From NCBI RefSeq assembly GCF_004564375.1, contig NZ_CP038267.1, positions 1,490,501 through 1,554,500 on the forward strand: a stretch of DNA of 64,000 nucleotides, in the 5' to 3' direction. The translations under genes were made by a program, and so were the position numbers. This document shows, one piece after another, positions 46,595-57,112 of this stretch. Within the stretch, counting starts at the first letter, position 1. Every line of letters begins with the position of its first letter. The notes below the pieces were generated by a model. It did no database searches and was not told where the DNA came from. It saw only the letters and a program-made list of their open reading frames with translations. The stretch is from Nocardioides euryhalodurans. GTDB lineage: Bacteria; Actinomycetota; Actinomycetes; Propionibacteriales; Nocardioidaceae.

Positions 46595-49117
46595 GTGGCA
46601 CTGCCGGAGTCAGCACAGGTCGTCGTGATCGGCGCCGGGATCGTCGGCAACAGCCTGGTGCACCACCTCGCCAGACTGGGCTGGCGCGACATCGTCCAGA
46701 TCGACAAGGGTCCGCTGCCCAACCCGGGCGGGTCGACGGGGCACGCGTCGAACTTCATCTTCCCCGTCGACCACTCGCGCGAGATCACCGACCTCACGCT
46801 GGACTCGATGCGCCAGTACGAGGAGCTGGGCGTCTTCACGCGCTCCGGCGGCTACGAGCTGGCGCGCACCCCGGAGCGGATGGAGGAGCTGCGGCGACGG
46901 ATGTCGAGCGCCCGGGCGTGGGGCATCGAGGCCGAGCTGGTCACACCGGAGCAGGTCCGCGAGCGGGTGCCGTTCCTCGAGACCTCCGAGCTGCTCGGCG
47001 CCTTCTGGACGCCGAGCGTCGGCGTCGTCGACTCGCTCCGCGCAGGGACCCTGATGCGCGAGAGCGCGCAGCAGGCGGGCGCGCTGACGGTGGTCCCCAA
47101 CGTCGAGGTCACGGGGATGGACGTGGTCGACGGCGCGCTGCGCGGGATCCGGACCGACCAGGGCGACATCGCCTGCGACACCGTCGTCGTGGCGTGCGGC
47201 GTATGGAGCCCCCACCTCGCGGCGATGGCGGGTGCCTCGATCCCGCTCACCCCCGCCGTCCACCAGATGATCAGCGTCGGACCGATCCCCCAGCTCGCCG
47301 GACAACACGGCGAGATCACGGGCGAGATCCAGTTCCCGATCATCCGCGACATGGACTCCCTCTGCTACGAGCGCCAGCACGGCGCCGACATGGAGGTCGG
47401 CTCCTACGCCCACCGCGCGATCCTGCACGCGCCCGAGGACATCCCCTCGCTGGACCGGGCGAAGCTGAGCCCGACCGAGATGCCCTTCACCGCCGACGAC
47501 TTCGACCCGCAGCTCGAGACGGCGCTGGAGCTGATGCCGGAGGCGCTCGGGGCCGACGGGGCCGAGATCCGCTACGCGATCAACGGGCTGCTCTCGCTCA
47601 CGCCCGACGGCGCGCCGATCCTCGGCGAGAGCCCGGAGGTGCGCGGCCTCTGGTCCGCCGCCGCGGTGTGGATCAAGGAGGGTCCCGGGGTCGGTCGCGC
47701 GCTGGCCGAGTGGATGACCCACGGCTGGTCCGAGATCGACCTCCACCACAGCGACATCGCCCGCTTCCACCCCCACCAGCGCACCCGCGAGCACGTCGCC
47801 GCACGGACCTCCGAGGCGTTCATCAAGACGTACGGCATCGTCCACCCGGGCGAGCAGTGGGAGTCCGAGCGCGGCAAGAGGCTGGCCCCCATGCACGCCG
47901 ACCAGCGCGAGCGCGGAGCGCAGTTCTTCGAGGCCGTCGGCTGGGAGCGCCCGCAGTGGTACGCCGCCAACGAGGCGCTGCTCGGCGACTACGGCGACGC
48001 GGTGATGCCCCGCGAGAACGAGTGGGACAGCCGGTGGTGGAGCCCGATCATCAACGCCGAGCACCTCGCGATGCGCGAGCGCGCCGGGATCGTGGACCTC
48101 TCGGCGTTCTGCATCTTCGACGTCGCCGGACCCGAGGCGCTCGACGCGGTGCAGCGGACCGTCGTGGCGCAGGTCGACGTGGCGCCGGGCCGGGTCGTCT
48201 ACACGCCGGTGCTGGACGCCCGCGGCGGCTTCCGCTCCGACCTCACGGTCATGCGGCTGGCCCACGACCACTTCCGCGTCGTCACCGGCGGCGCGCACGG
48301 CATGGCCGACCTGGCGTGGTTCCGGGCCCACGCCCGGGGCCTGGCCGCGGCGGTGGTCGACGTGACGTCCGCGTACACCACCATCGGGGTGTGGGGTCCG
48401 CGGGCCCGGGACATCCTCGGTCGGCTCACGACGGCCGACATCAGCCACGAGGGCTTCCGGTTCGCGACCTGCGAGGACATCGAGGTCGGGAGCCTCGACG
48501 TGCTGGCCTCGCGGATCTCCTACGTCGGCGAGCTCGGCTGGGAGCTCTACGTGCTGAGCGAGCAGGGCGCCCGGCTGTGGACGCTGCTCCACGAGGCGGG
48601 TGCGCCCGACGGCGCGGTGCCCGTCGGCATCGGCGTCTACGGCACGACGGGGCGGCTCGAGAAGGGCTACCGCGCCTTCGGTGCCGAGCTCGACTCCGAG
48701 CGGAGCATCGTCGAGGCGGGGATGCAGCGACCCAAGGTCAAGGCCGCCTCCTTCACCGGTCGCGACGCCTACCTCGCCCAGCGCGAGAAGGACCCGGACC
48801 GCGTGCTGTGCACCCTGGCCGTCGACGACCACACCTCGGCCTCGGGCACCCGTCGCTACATGCTCGGGGGTGAGCCGATCCTGACCCGCAGCGGCGAGCC
48901 GGTCACCGACGACCACGGGCACCACCCGTACGTCACCTCCGCCGGCTCGGCACCCAGCCTCGGCAAGCACCTGCTGATGGCCTACCTGCCGCCGGGCCTG
49001 GCCTCGGTCGGGACGCAGCTGGCCGTCTCCTACATGGAGGAGCTCTACCCGGTGAGCGTGCTGAGCGCGGACGCCACCCCGGTCTTCGACCCCGACAACG
49101 AGCGGCTCCGGTCGTGA
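46595..49117 (+). CDS. Dimethylglycine/sarcosine dehydrogenase-like flavoprotein with GcvT domain
   Basis: 840 residues from the GTG at 46595, chosen because GGAGGT lies 4 nt upstream. Domains in order: DAO-type FAD oxidoreductase (GAGIVGNS at 13-20; GGSTGHASN with His50 at the position where DMGDH-type enzymes bind FAD covalently), FAO_M-like linker around 370-430, GcvT THF-binding domain (~440-720; MRERAGIVDLSAFCIFDVAGPEALDAVQR, SYVGELGWELYVL) and C-terminal GcvT barrel (~730-835). Known relatives oxidatively demethylate dimethylglycine or sarcosine, hand electrons to ETF and make methylene-THF. ETF genes follow directly. Exact amine is unknown. Confidence 0.88.
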   Translation: MALPESAQVVVIGAGIVGNSLVHHLARLGWRDIVQIDKGPLPNPGGSTGHASNFIFPVDHSREITDLTLDSMRQYEELGVFTRSGGYELARTPERMEELRRRMSSARAWGIEAELVTPEQVRERVPFLETSELLGAFWTPSVGVVDSLRAGTLMRESAQQAGALTVVPNVEVTGMDVVDGALRGIRTDQGDIACDTVVVACGVWSPHLAAMAGASIPLTPAVHQMISVGPIPQLAGQHGEITGEIQFPIIRDMDSLCYERQHGADMEVGSYAHRAILHAPEDIPSLDRAKLSPTEMPFTADDFDPQLETALELMPEALGADGAEIRYAINGLLSLTPDGAPILGESPEVRGLWSAAAVWIKEGPGVGRALAEWMTHGWSEIDLHHSDIARFHPHQRTREHVAARTSEAFIKTYGIVHPGEQWESERGKRLAPMHADQRERGAQFFEAVGWERPQWYAANEALLGDYGDAVMPRENEWDSRWWSPIINAEHLAMRERAGIVDLSAFCIFDVAGPEALDAVQRTVVAQVDVAPGRVVYTPVLDARGGFRSDLTVMRLAHDHFRVVTGGAHGMADLAWFRAHARGLAAAVVDVTSAYTTIGVWGPRARDILGRLTTADISHEGFRFATCEDIEVGSLDVLASRISYVGELGWELYVLSEQGARLWTLLHEAGAPDGAVPVGIGVYGTTGRLEKGYRAFGAELDSERSIVEAGMQRPKVKAASFTGRDAYLAQREKDPDRVLCTLAVDDHTSASGTRRYMLGGEPILTRSGEPVTDDHGHHPYVTSAGSAPSLGKHLLMAYLPPGLASVGTQLAVSYMEELYPVSVLSADATPVFDPDNERLRS

Positions 49118-49884
49118 CCCGCGTCCTCGCGGCCGTCAAGCGGGTGGCCGACACCTCCGGCGAGGTGGTGCTCACCGAGGACGGTCAGGGCCTCGACGGT
49201 CGCTTCGCGGGCTGGACCATCGGCGACCACGACGCGTGCGCGGTCGAGCTCGCGATCAGGGTGGCGGAGGCGGGCGACGGCTCGGTGACCGTCCTCAGCG
49301 TCGGGGCACCCGAGGCCGTCGAGCAGATCCGCTCGGCGCTGGCGCTCGGCGCCGGTGCCGGGATCCTCGTCGAGACCGACCCGTCCGCGATGGGCCCGGC
49401 AGACGTCGCCGCCGAGATCGCCGCCGTCGTCTCCGGCGCAGCGGAGGCGGGCGAGCCCTACGACCTCGTGGTGCTCGGCAACGACGCCGCCGACACCGGC
49501 GACTTCCAGGTGCCGATCCGGCTCGCCCACCTCGTCGGGCGACCGATCGTGACCGGCGCCCGGATGCTCGAGGTGGCCGACGGCGTGCTCGTCGCCCAGG
49601 TGCAGGGGCCGTACGGCGACGAGACGTACGAGCTGCCGCTGCCGGCCGTCGCGGCTGTGCTCGAGGGCGGCGCCGAGCCCCGCTACCCGTCGCTGCGGGG
49701 GCGGATGGCGGCCAAGAAGGTCGAGATCGACGTCCGCGCCCCGGCCGGCTCCCCCTCGGGGAGCGGGCGGGTCCGCTGGCACGTCCCCCCGGCAGCCTCC
49801 GGGGAGGCCGAGGTGCTCGGCGAGGGACCGGCCGCCGCGCCTGCCGTGGTCGAGGTCCTCGAGCGGCTGGGGGTGCTCCGGTGA
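49114..49884 (+). CDS. etfB: Electron transfer flavoprotein beta subunit (dedicated)
   Basis: 256 residues, GTG start overlapping the flavoprotein stop (GTGA). ETF beta features: LAAVKRVADTSGEVVL at the start, WTIGDHDACAVELAIRVAE, ALALGAGAGILVETD, YDLVVLGNDAADTGDFQVPIRLAHLVGRPIVTGARMLEV (AMP/adenine-nucleotide region) and RMAAKKVEIDV. More divergent than housekeeping ETF, so presumably specific to the adjacent dehydrogenase. Confidence 0.88.
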   Translation: MTRVLAAVKRVADTSGEVVLTEDGQGLDGRFAGWTIGDHDACAVELAIRVAEAGDGSVTVLSVGAPEAVEQIRSALALGAGAGILVETDPSAMGPADVAAEIAAVVSGAAEAGEPYDLVVLGNDAADTGDFQVPIRLAHLVGRPIVTGARMLEVADGVLVAQVQGPYGDETYELPLPAVAAVLEGGAEPRYPSLRGRMAAKKVEIDVRAPAGSPSGSGRVRWHVPPAASGEAEVLGEGPAAAPAVVEVLERLGVLR

Positions 49885-50864
49885 TCCTGGTGCTGTGCGA
49901 GACCGACCCCGCGACCGGCGAGGTGGACGAGGTGTCGCTCGAGACGCTGGCGCTGGCCCGCGCGCTGTCCACGGAGGGTGGCGGAGTCGCCGTCCGCGCC
50001 GTGGTCGTCGGGCCGGTGGCCGACACCGACGCCGTCGCCGCGACGCTGGGCGGCCACGGTGCGACGGAGGTCCGGCACGCCACCGGCGACGGCGTCGCGA
50101 GCTTCGGTGGCGCCGCGTGGGCCACGGCCCTGGACGCCGTCCGCCAGGAGACCGGATCCGTGGCCGTCCTGGCCGGCGGCACCCCCCGCGGCAACGAGGT
50201 GGTCGCGCACCTCGCCGCTCGACTGGCGGTCCCGATGGCCGCCAACGTCGTCTCCTTCGAGGGCCTCTCGCCGCTCACGGTGCGACGCCAGGTGGCCGGC
50301 GGGGTCGCCCTGGAGGAGATGCGGCTGAGCAACCGGCCGGCACTCCTCACGGTCGCCGGCCACGCGTGGCAGGCCGAGGAGACCGGGGCCGGGCCGGCCA
50401 CGTGGGTCGAGTCCACGGTCGACGTACCCGCGGAGGAGCTGGTGGCCCGCGTCGTCCGCACGGCCGAGCGCGCGGCCGACGAGTCCGGCAGCCTGACCTC
50501 GGCGCCCGTGGTGGTGGGGGCAGGCCGAGGCGCCGGCGGGCCGGACGGCTTCGGCCCGGTCACGGAGCTGGCCGAGCTGCTCGGCGGCGCCGTCGGCGTC
50601 ACCCGGGTGGTCACGAGCCTCGGCTGGCGACCGCACCACGAGCAGGTCGGCCAGACGGGGAGTCGGATCTCCCCCGACCTCTACGTCGCCTGCGGGATCA
50701 GCGGTGCGATCCAGCACTGGGCAGGGTGCGCCTCGTCGCGGGCGATCCTCGCCGTCAACACCGACCCGGAGGCGCCGATGATGACCCGGGCGACGTACGC
50801 CGTCGTCGGCGACATGCACGAGGTGGTGCCGGCGATCGTCGAGGAGATCCGCAAGCGCGGCTGA
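49881..50864 (+). CDS. etfA: Electron transfer flavoprotein alpha subunit (dedicated)
   Basis: 327 residues, GTG start overlapping etfB (GTGA). C-terminal FAD domain is readable: VVGAGRGAGGPDGFGPVTELAELLGGAVGVTR, LGWRPHHEQVGQTGSRISPDLYVACGISGAIQHWAGC, and AVNTDPEAPMMTRATYAVVGDMHEVVPAI. Passes electrons from the demethylating flavoprotein to ETF-quinone oxidoreductase, which is not in this window. Last gene of the module; its stop codon is in a hairpin. Confidence 0.9.
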   Translation: MILVLCETDPATGEVDEVSLETLALARALSTEGGGVAVRAVVVGPVADTDAVAATLGGHGATEVRHATGDGVASFGGAAWATALDAVRQETGSVAVLAGGTPRGNEVVAHLAARLAVPMAANVVSFEGLSPLTVRRQVAGGVALEEMRLSNRPALLTVAGHAWQAEETGAGPATWVESTVDVPAEELVARVVRTAERAADESGSLTSAPVVVGAGRGAGGPDGFGPVTELAELLGGAVGVTRVVTSLGWRPHHEQVGQTGSRISPDLYVACGISGAIQHWAGCASSRAILAVNTDPEAPMMTRATYAVVGDMHEVVPAIVEEIRKRG

Positions 50865-50877
50865 CCGGGCTCAGCCG
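50858..50877. terminator. Hairpin spanning the stop codons of etfA and the alpha/beta hydrolase gene
   Basis: CGGCTGA (50858-50864), loop CCGGGC, TCAGCCG (50871-50877). Each arm contains one gene's stop codon. Same design as at 9731 and 59591. Confidence 0.45.
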
Positions 50878-51665
50878 ACCTCGTCGAGCCAGTCGAGCAG
50901 CAGCCGCGTGAACTCCTCGGGGCGCTCCAGCGACGGCAGGTGCGCCGCCTCGGGCCACAGCACCTCGCGGGAGTGCGGGACGCCGGCCAGCACGCGCGCC
51001 GCGGCGTCCGCGATGGCGTCCACGTCGAGGCCGCCGCTGAGCACCAGGGTCGGGACGCCGATCTCACCGAGCCGCTCCAGCAAGGGCGGATCGAGCTCGG
51101 CCTCCTCGACGTCGTCCCAGCCGTCGGTCAGCTCGAAGGCCCGGCGCTGCATCTCGCCGACGAGGGCTCGCGCCTGCGGGTCCACCCGGTCGGACCGCTG
51201 CCCGGGACCGTCCACCCAGGTCGCGAGGTTGGCCTCGACGGCGGCCGCGAGGTCACCGGAGGCGAGCGCGGTGTTCTCCGCGGTGGCGAAGGCACGCAGC
51301 TGGTCGGTCATCTCCGGGATCAGCGAGCCGCCCGGCGCGGCCAGCAGCAGCGAGCGGACCCGGGCGGGGTCGGTCACGGCGACCTCGGCTGCGACCCCGG
51401 CACCGAACGACGCCCCGACCACGTGGACGGCGTCGATCCCCTCGGCGGCGAGGACGTCGAGCACGTCGCGGTGGGGTGCCAGCTCCCCCTCCGGTCGCTC
51501 CGTGGACTCGCCGAAGCCGCGCAGGTCGACCCGGAGCACGTCCCGGCGCGCGGTCAGCTCCCCCCAGAACGACTCCCACATGCGGCGGTCGGCGACGCCG
51601 GCGTGGACCAGCAGCACCGGGACGGAGCCGGTCGGACCGGCACGATCGAACGCGAGCGAGGGCAT
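50871..51665 (-). CDS. Alpha/beta-fold hydrolase
   Basis: 264 residues from the ATG at 51665. Oxyanion/strand block VPVLLVHAGVADRRMWESF, RVDLRGFGEST, nucleophile elbow VVGASFGAGVA, LVLSGGLDVDA for the acid, and WPEAAHLPSLERPEEF with the catalytic His. The frame is open to an ATG at 51725, but the extra 20 codons use ACA, TTG and GAA, rare in this genome, so the shorter start is preferred. Substrate unknown. Confidence 0.85.
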   Translation of the reverse strand: MPSLAFDRAGPTGSVPVLLVHAGVADRRMWESFWGELTARRDVLRVDLRGFGESTERPEGELAPHRDVLDVLAAEGIDAVHVVGASFGAGVAAEVAVTDPARVRSLLLAAPGGSLIPEMTDQLRAFATAENTALASGDLAAAVEANLATWVDGPGQRSDRVDPQARALVGEMQRRAFELTDGWDDVEEAELDPPLLERLGEIGVPTLVLSGGLDVDAIADAAARVLAGVPHSREVLWPEAAHLPSLERPEEFTRLLLDWLDEVG

Positions 51666-51759
51666 CGCCCCATCCAACGGGCCGGCCGTGACGCGCGGCA
51701 ACCCGGTTTCGACGACCAATGTCACACGCCCCGCGAACCCACGCGGTCCATCGGGAAGG

Positions 51760-51773
51760 TAGCGTTCTTATCC
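51760..51773 (+). promoter_or_regulatory. -10-like TAGCGT, 8 nt before sdhC2 GTG
   Basis: TAGCGT at 51760-51765 and the GTG at 51774. A GGAAGG lies further upstream, too far to be a ribosome site. Probable leaderless or near-leaderless start of the second sdh operon. Confidence 0.4.
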
Positions 51774-52475
51774 GTGGCAACTCCGACCCTGGTCAAGGGA
51801 GCACGCTCGACCCGCTCGACCATCGCCCTCAAGCTGTTGATGGCCGTGAGCGGCATCGTCTTCATCGGTTTCGTGCTGCTCCACATGTACGGCAACCTCA
51901 AGGCCTTCGCCGGTCACGACGCCTTCAACGAGTACGCGCACCACCTGCGCGTGCTGGGCGAGCCGATGCTGCCCCACGAGGGTGCGCTGTGGATCATCCG
52001 CGTGGTCCTGCTCGGCTCGCTGCTCGCGCACGTGTACGCCGCGTTCACGCTCTGGTCCCGGGCCAAGCGGGCGCGCTCCACGTCGTACGTCATGAAGAAG
52101 CGCACCGGCGCGACGTTCGCGAGCCTGATGATGCGCTGGGGCGGCGTGACGCTGCTGCTGTTCATCGTCTGGCACCTGCTGAACTTCACGGTCGTCAAGG
52201 TGAACCCGACCGGCGGCTCGACGAGCGACCCCTACAACCTCCTGGTCGACAGCTTCTCGACGTGGTGGCTCACGCTGATCTACCTGGCCGCGATGGCCAT
52301 GCTCGGCGCGCACCTGCACCACGGCATCTGGAGCGCCGCCCAGACCCTCGGACTCACCGGCACCGCCCACGCCCGCCAGCGGGCCAAGGCCGTCGGTTTC
52401 ACCCTCGCGCTGATCATCTCGGTCGGCTTCTCGCTGGTGCCGGTCGCCGTGCTCGCCGGCATCATCTCGAAGTAA
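51774..52475 (+). CDS. sdhC: Succinate dehydrogenase 2, single cytochrome b subunit
   Basis: 233 residues, five membrane segments. Histidines placed for two b hemes: VLLHMYGNLKAF, LLAHVYAAFTLW, FIVWHLLNFTVVKV and MLGAHLHHGIWSAAQTLG. This is the cytochrome b558-type anchor of type B succinate:quinone oxidoreductase, in which one subunit replaces SdhC+SdhD. GTG start; the frame extends upstream only as antisense of the hydrolase gene. 12 bp before sdhA2. Confidence 0.92.
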   Translation: MATPTLVKGARSTRSTIALKLLMAVSGIVFIGFVLLHMYGNLKAFAGHDAFNEYAHHLRVLGEPMLPHEGALWIIRVVLLGSLLAHVYAAFTLWSRAKRARSTSYVMKKRTGATFASLMMRWGGVTLLLFIVWHLLNFTVVKVNPTGGSTSDPYNLLVDSFSTWWLTLIYLAAMAMLGAHLHHGIWSAAQTLGLTGTAHARQRAKAVGFTLALIISVGFSLVPVAVLAGIISK

Positions 52476-52487
52476 GGGAGCAGCCCC

Positions 52488-54535
<2,048 letters not shown>

Positions 54536-54539
<4 letters not shown>

Positions 54540-55279
54540 AGCTCACCCTCAAGATCTGGCGCCAGGCCGACTCGTCGGACCCCGGCGGCATGCACACCTA
54601 CGAGCTCGACGAGGTCTCGGAGGACATGTCGTTCCTCGAGATGCTCGACGTCCTCAACGAGCAGCTGATCGAGCAGGGCGAGGACCCTGTCGCCTTCGAC
54701 TCCGACTGCCGCGAGGGCATCTGCGGCATGTGCGGCCTGATGATCAACGGCGACGCCCACGGACCGGAGGTCACCACGACCTGCCAGCTCCACATGCGCT
54801 CGTTCTCCGACGGTGAGACGATCACCATCGAGCCGTGGCGCGCCGACGCCTTCCCGGTCCTCAAGGACCTGTGCGTCGACCGCTCCGCCTTCGACCGGAT
54901 GATCGCCTCGGGCGGCTACATCTCGGTCAACACCGGCTCGGCCCCCGAGGCGCACTCCGTGCCGGTCCCCCGCGACGACGCGCTGCGTGCCTTCAACGTG
55001 GCGACCTGCATCGGCTGCGGCGCCTGCGTGGCCGCCTGCCCCAACGGGTCGGCGTCGCTGTTCATGGGCGCCAAGATCACCCACCTCGGGGAGCTGCCCC
55101 AGGGCCAGCCCGAGCGCGACAGCCGGGTCGTCAACATGGTGGCGCAGCACGACCACGAGGGCTTCGGCGGCTGCACCAACATCGGCCAGTGCACCGCCGC
55201 CTGCCCCAAGGAGATCCCGCTCGACGTCATCTCGCAGCTCAACAAGGACCTGCGGACCGCGATGCGTCACGGTCACTGA
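54536..55279 (+). CDS. sdhB: Succinate dehydrogenase 2, iron-sulfur subunit
   Basis: 247 residues. [2Fe-2S] cysteines in [26 protein letters not shown]; [4Fe-4S]/[3Fe-4S] cysteines in [15 protein letters not shown] and [18 protein letters not shown]. Only distantly like SdhB1 in this window; together with the single-chain SdhC it marks the type B lineage. GTG start overlaps the sdhA2 stop. Confidence 0.94.
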
Positions 55280-55303
55280 GCCCGGACGACCGGGACCACG
55301 CCC

Positions 55304-55528
55304 TCACTGTCGCGGGGCGCGCAGGGCCTTCCAGCCGAGTCGGCCCAGCACCCCTGCGATGGCGAAGTTGACGACGATCAGCACGGAGTGGGCGACCCAG
55401 TAGCCCGTGGCGCGGTCCTCGCCGGCGGCGTACGCGGCGTAGAGGTTGCGGGTGAACATCCCGAAGGTCAGGACGTTCCAGACGGCCACGGCCAGCAGCA
55501 GCACCCCGTGCCTGCGCTCGAACCTCAC
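55304..55528 (-). CDS. SCO4848 family small membrane protein
   Basis: 74 residues from the GTG at 55528, which overlaps the YihY stop (GTGA). Two membrane segments: GVLLLAVAVWNVLTFGMFTRNLYAAY and GYWVAHSVLIVVNFAIAGVLGRLGWKAL. The FTRNLY..Y....D.ATGYWV.H pattern resembles the streptomycete SCO4848 family, which likewise lies near YihY, sdh and trpS genes. Function unknown. Confidence 0.7.
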   Translation of the reverse strand: MRFERRHGVLLLAVAVWNVLTFGMFTRNLYAAYAAGEDRATGYWVAHSVLIVVNFAIAGVLGRLGWKALRAPRQ

Positions 55529-56583
55529 GGCTTCTCCTTCCGGCGGCGCACCAGCGCCACGAGTCCCAGCATCGACGCCCCACCGGCCGCGAACGCGACC
55601 TTCGGGTCCACCCTGCTCCCGTGACCGCCCTCCGGGGTCTCCCGCAGCTGCACGTGGGCCAGCTCCTTCATCGCCAGGTCCGACCGGTCGGCGTCGAGCG
55701 CCTCCCGGTCGCGCACGGCGCGCGCCTCGGGCGCGGTGTGGGCCCACGCGGCGGCGTACATCACGACACGGGAGAAGTAGTTGATCCACACCAGCAGGAT
55801 CAGGGCGATGCCGAAGACCTGGAAGGCCTCCGACTCCTGCGTCGCGGCCAGCAGCAGGAACGAGATGCGCTTGAGCACCTCGAACCCCACGGCGCCCAGC
55901 AGCGCACCGCCCCACAGCGCACGGTTCGGCGCGTGCGGCTGCGCGAGCAGCTTGAAGAGCGTGAAGAACAGCAGCATGTTGGCGCCGAAGCCGAGGACGT
56001 AGGTCATCAGCTCCAGCAGCGGGGCGAGCTCCTGGTCGAGCCCGATCCAGGCCAGCAGGTCCCCTGCGAAGCCGCTCACGAACCCGGTGACGGCGACGCT
56101 GAGCACCAGCGTGGTGCCGATCACGGCCAGGCTCACGAGGTCTCGCAGCTTGCCGAGGACGAAGTTCGGCTGCTCGCGCTGCGGGAGCTCGAAGACCACC
56201 ACCAGGGCCTCGCGCATGGCCGACAGCCAGCCCAGCCCGGCGTAGACGACGCCGACGAGGCCGATGATCCCGGCGACCGCGGCCGCGCTCTGGAAGGTCT
56301 CCACCGACATCTCGCCGGGATCGTCGCCGACGATCCCGGGCAGCAGCTGCTCCAGCGCCTCCGCCAGGGCGTCGTCGGCCCCGTCGAAGAGCTTGGAGAC
56401 CTGTCCGACGACGAAGAACCCGAGCGCCAGCACCGGGAAGAACGACAGGAACGCGAAGTACGTGACCGCGCCCGCCTGGAGGCTGCCCCTGACGGTCCCG
56501 TAGTGGTCGACCATCCGCAGCACGTGGTCGACGAACGGCCGTCGTTCCCGGATCGCCTCCAGCCGCTCCTTGATCGACGCCAC
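55525..56583 (-). CDS. YihY/virulence factor BrkB family membrane protein
   Basis: 352 residues from the GTG at 56583 (GGGG 6 nt upstream; a GTG at 56598 is an alternative). RGSLQAGAVTYFAFLSFFPVLALGFFVVGQV opens the YihY core; then IIGLVGVVYAGLGWLSAMREALVVVFE, NRALWGGALLGAVGFEVLKRISFLLL and ILLVWINYFSRVVMYAAAW. About six membrane segments; hydrophilic C-terminal extension ending with a short anchor. Function of the family is unsettled (once wrongly called RNase BN). Confidence 0.85.
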   Translation of the reverse strand: MASIKERLEAIRERRPFVDHVLRMVDHYGTVRGSLQAGAVTYFAFLSFFPVLALGFFVVGQVSKLFDGADDALAEALEQLLPGIVGDDPGEMSVETFQSAAAVAGIIGLVGVVYAGLGWLSAMREALVVVFELPQREQPNFVLGKLRDLVSLAVIGTTLVLSVAVTGFVSGFAGDLLAWIGLDQELAPLLELMTYVLGFGANMLLFFTLFKLLAQPHAPNRALWGGALLGAVGFEVLKRISFLLLAATQESEAFQVFGIALILLVWINYFSRVVMYAAAWAHTAPEARAVRDREALDADRSDLAMKELAHVQLRETPEGGHGSRVDPKVAFAAGGASMLGLVALVRRRKEKP

Positions 56584-56584
56584 G

Positions 56585-57103
56585 TCAGGCCCCGCCACCG
56601 AGCGGGAAGTCGCGGGAGGGTCGCCACCCGGCCTGCTCCTCGTGGCGGTAGAGGTGGAACTCCTCGGCCTCGAAGACGCACTCGAAGCCGGCGAGCTCCT
56701 CGAAGGCGCGGTCGAGGACCTCGTCCGCGAGATGGTGGGCGATGGTGACGTGGGGGTGGTACGGGAACTGCAGGGGTACGTCGAGCGGTCCCCTGCGTAC
56801 GTGCGCGGCGAGCTGCTCGCACTGCGAGATCCCCTCCGCCAGCGTCACGAACACGACCGGCGAGACCGGTCGGAAGGTACCCGTGCCGCGGAGGTGGATG
56901 CCGAAGGCGCCCACCTCGGCGGCCGCCGCGGCGAGGTGGTCCTCGATCACGGCGAGGTCGTCGTCGGCGACCTCGGTCGGCGGGACCAGCGTGATGTGGG
57001 TGGGGATCATGGTGGCCGTCTCGTCACCGAGCGCCGTGCGGTAGTCCTGGAGCTGGGTGGCCCAGGGTTCGGGGATGGCCAGGGCGACACCGATCGTAGG
57101 CAC
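56585..57103 (-). CDS. 2'-5' RNA ligase superfamily (2H phosphoesterase) protein
   Basis: 172 residues. Two HxT/S-type motifs, THITL (His36) and PHVTI (His118), define the 2H phosphoesterase fold. Members ligate or hydrolyse 2'-5' or cyclic phosphates of RNA/nucleotides; actual substrate unknown. Lies 9 bp after trpS and runs into yihY, so trpS-2H-yihY-SCO4848 is one operon. Confidence 0.85.
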   Translation of the reverse strand: MPTIGVALAIPEPWATQLQDYRTALGDETATMIPTHITLVPPTEVADDDLAVIEDHLAAAAAEVGAFGIHLRGTGTFRPVSPVVFVTLAEGISQCEQLAAHVRRGPLDVPLQFPYHPHVTIAHHLADEVLDRAFEELAGFECVFEAEEFHLYRHEEQAGWRPSRDFPLGGGA

Positions 57104-57112
57104 CGTTCGACC

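Noticed and set aside
51666..51725. 20-codon N-terminal extension of the alpha/beta hydrolase
   Set aside because: Uses ACA, TTG, GAA and GAT codons that are rare in neighbours and has no family match, so it is probably untranslated.
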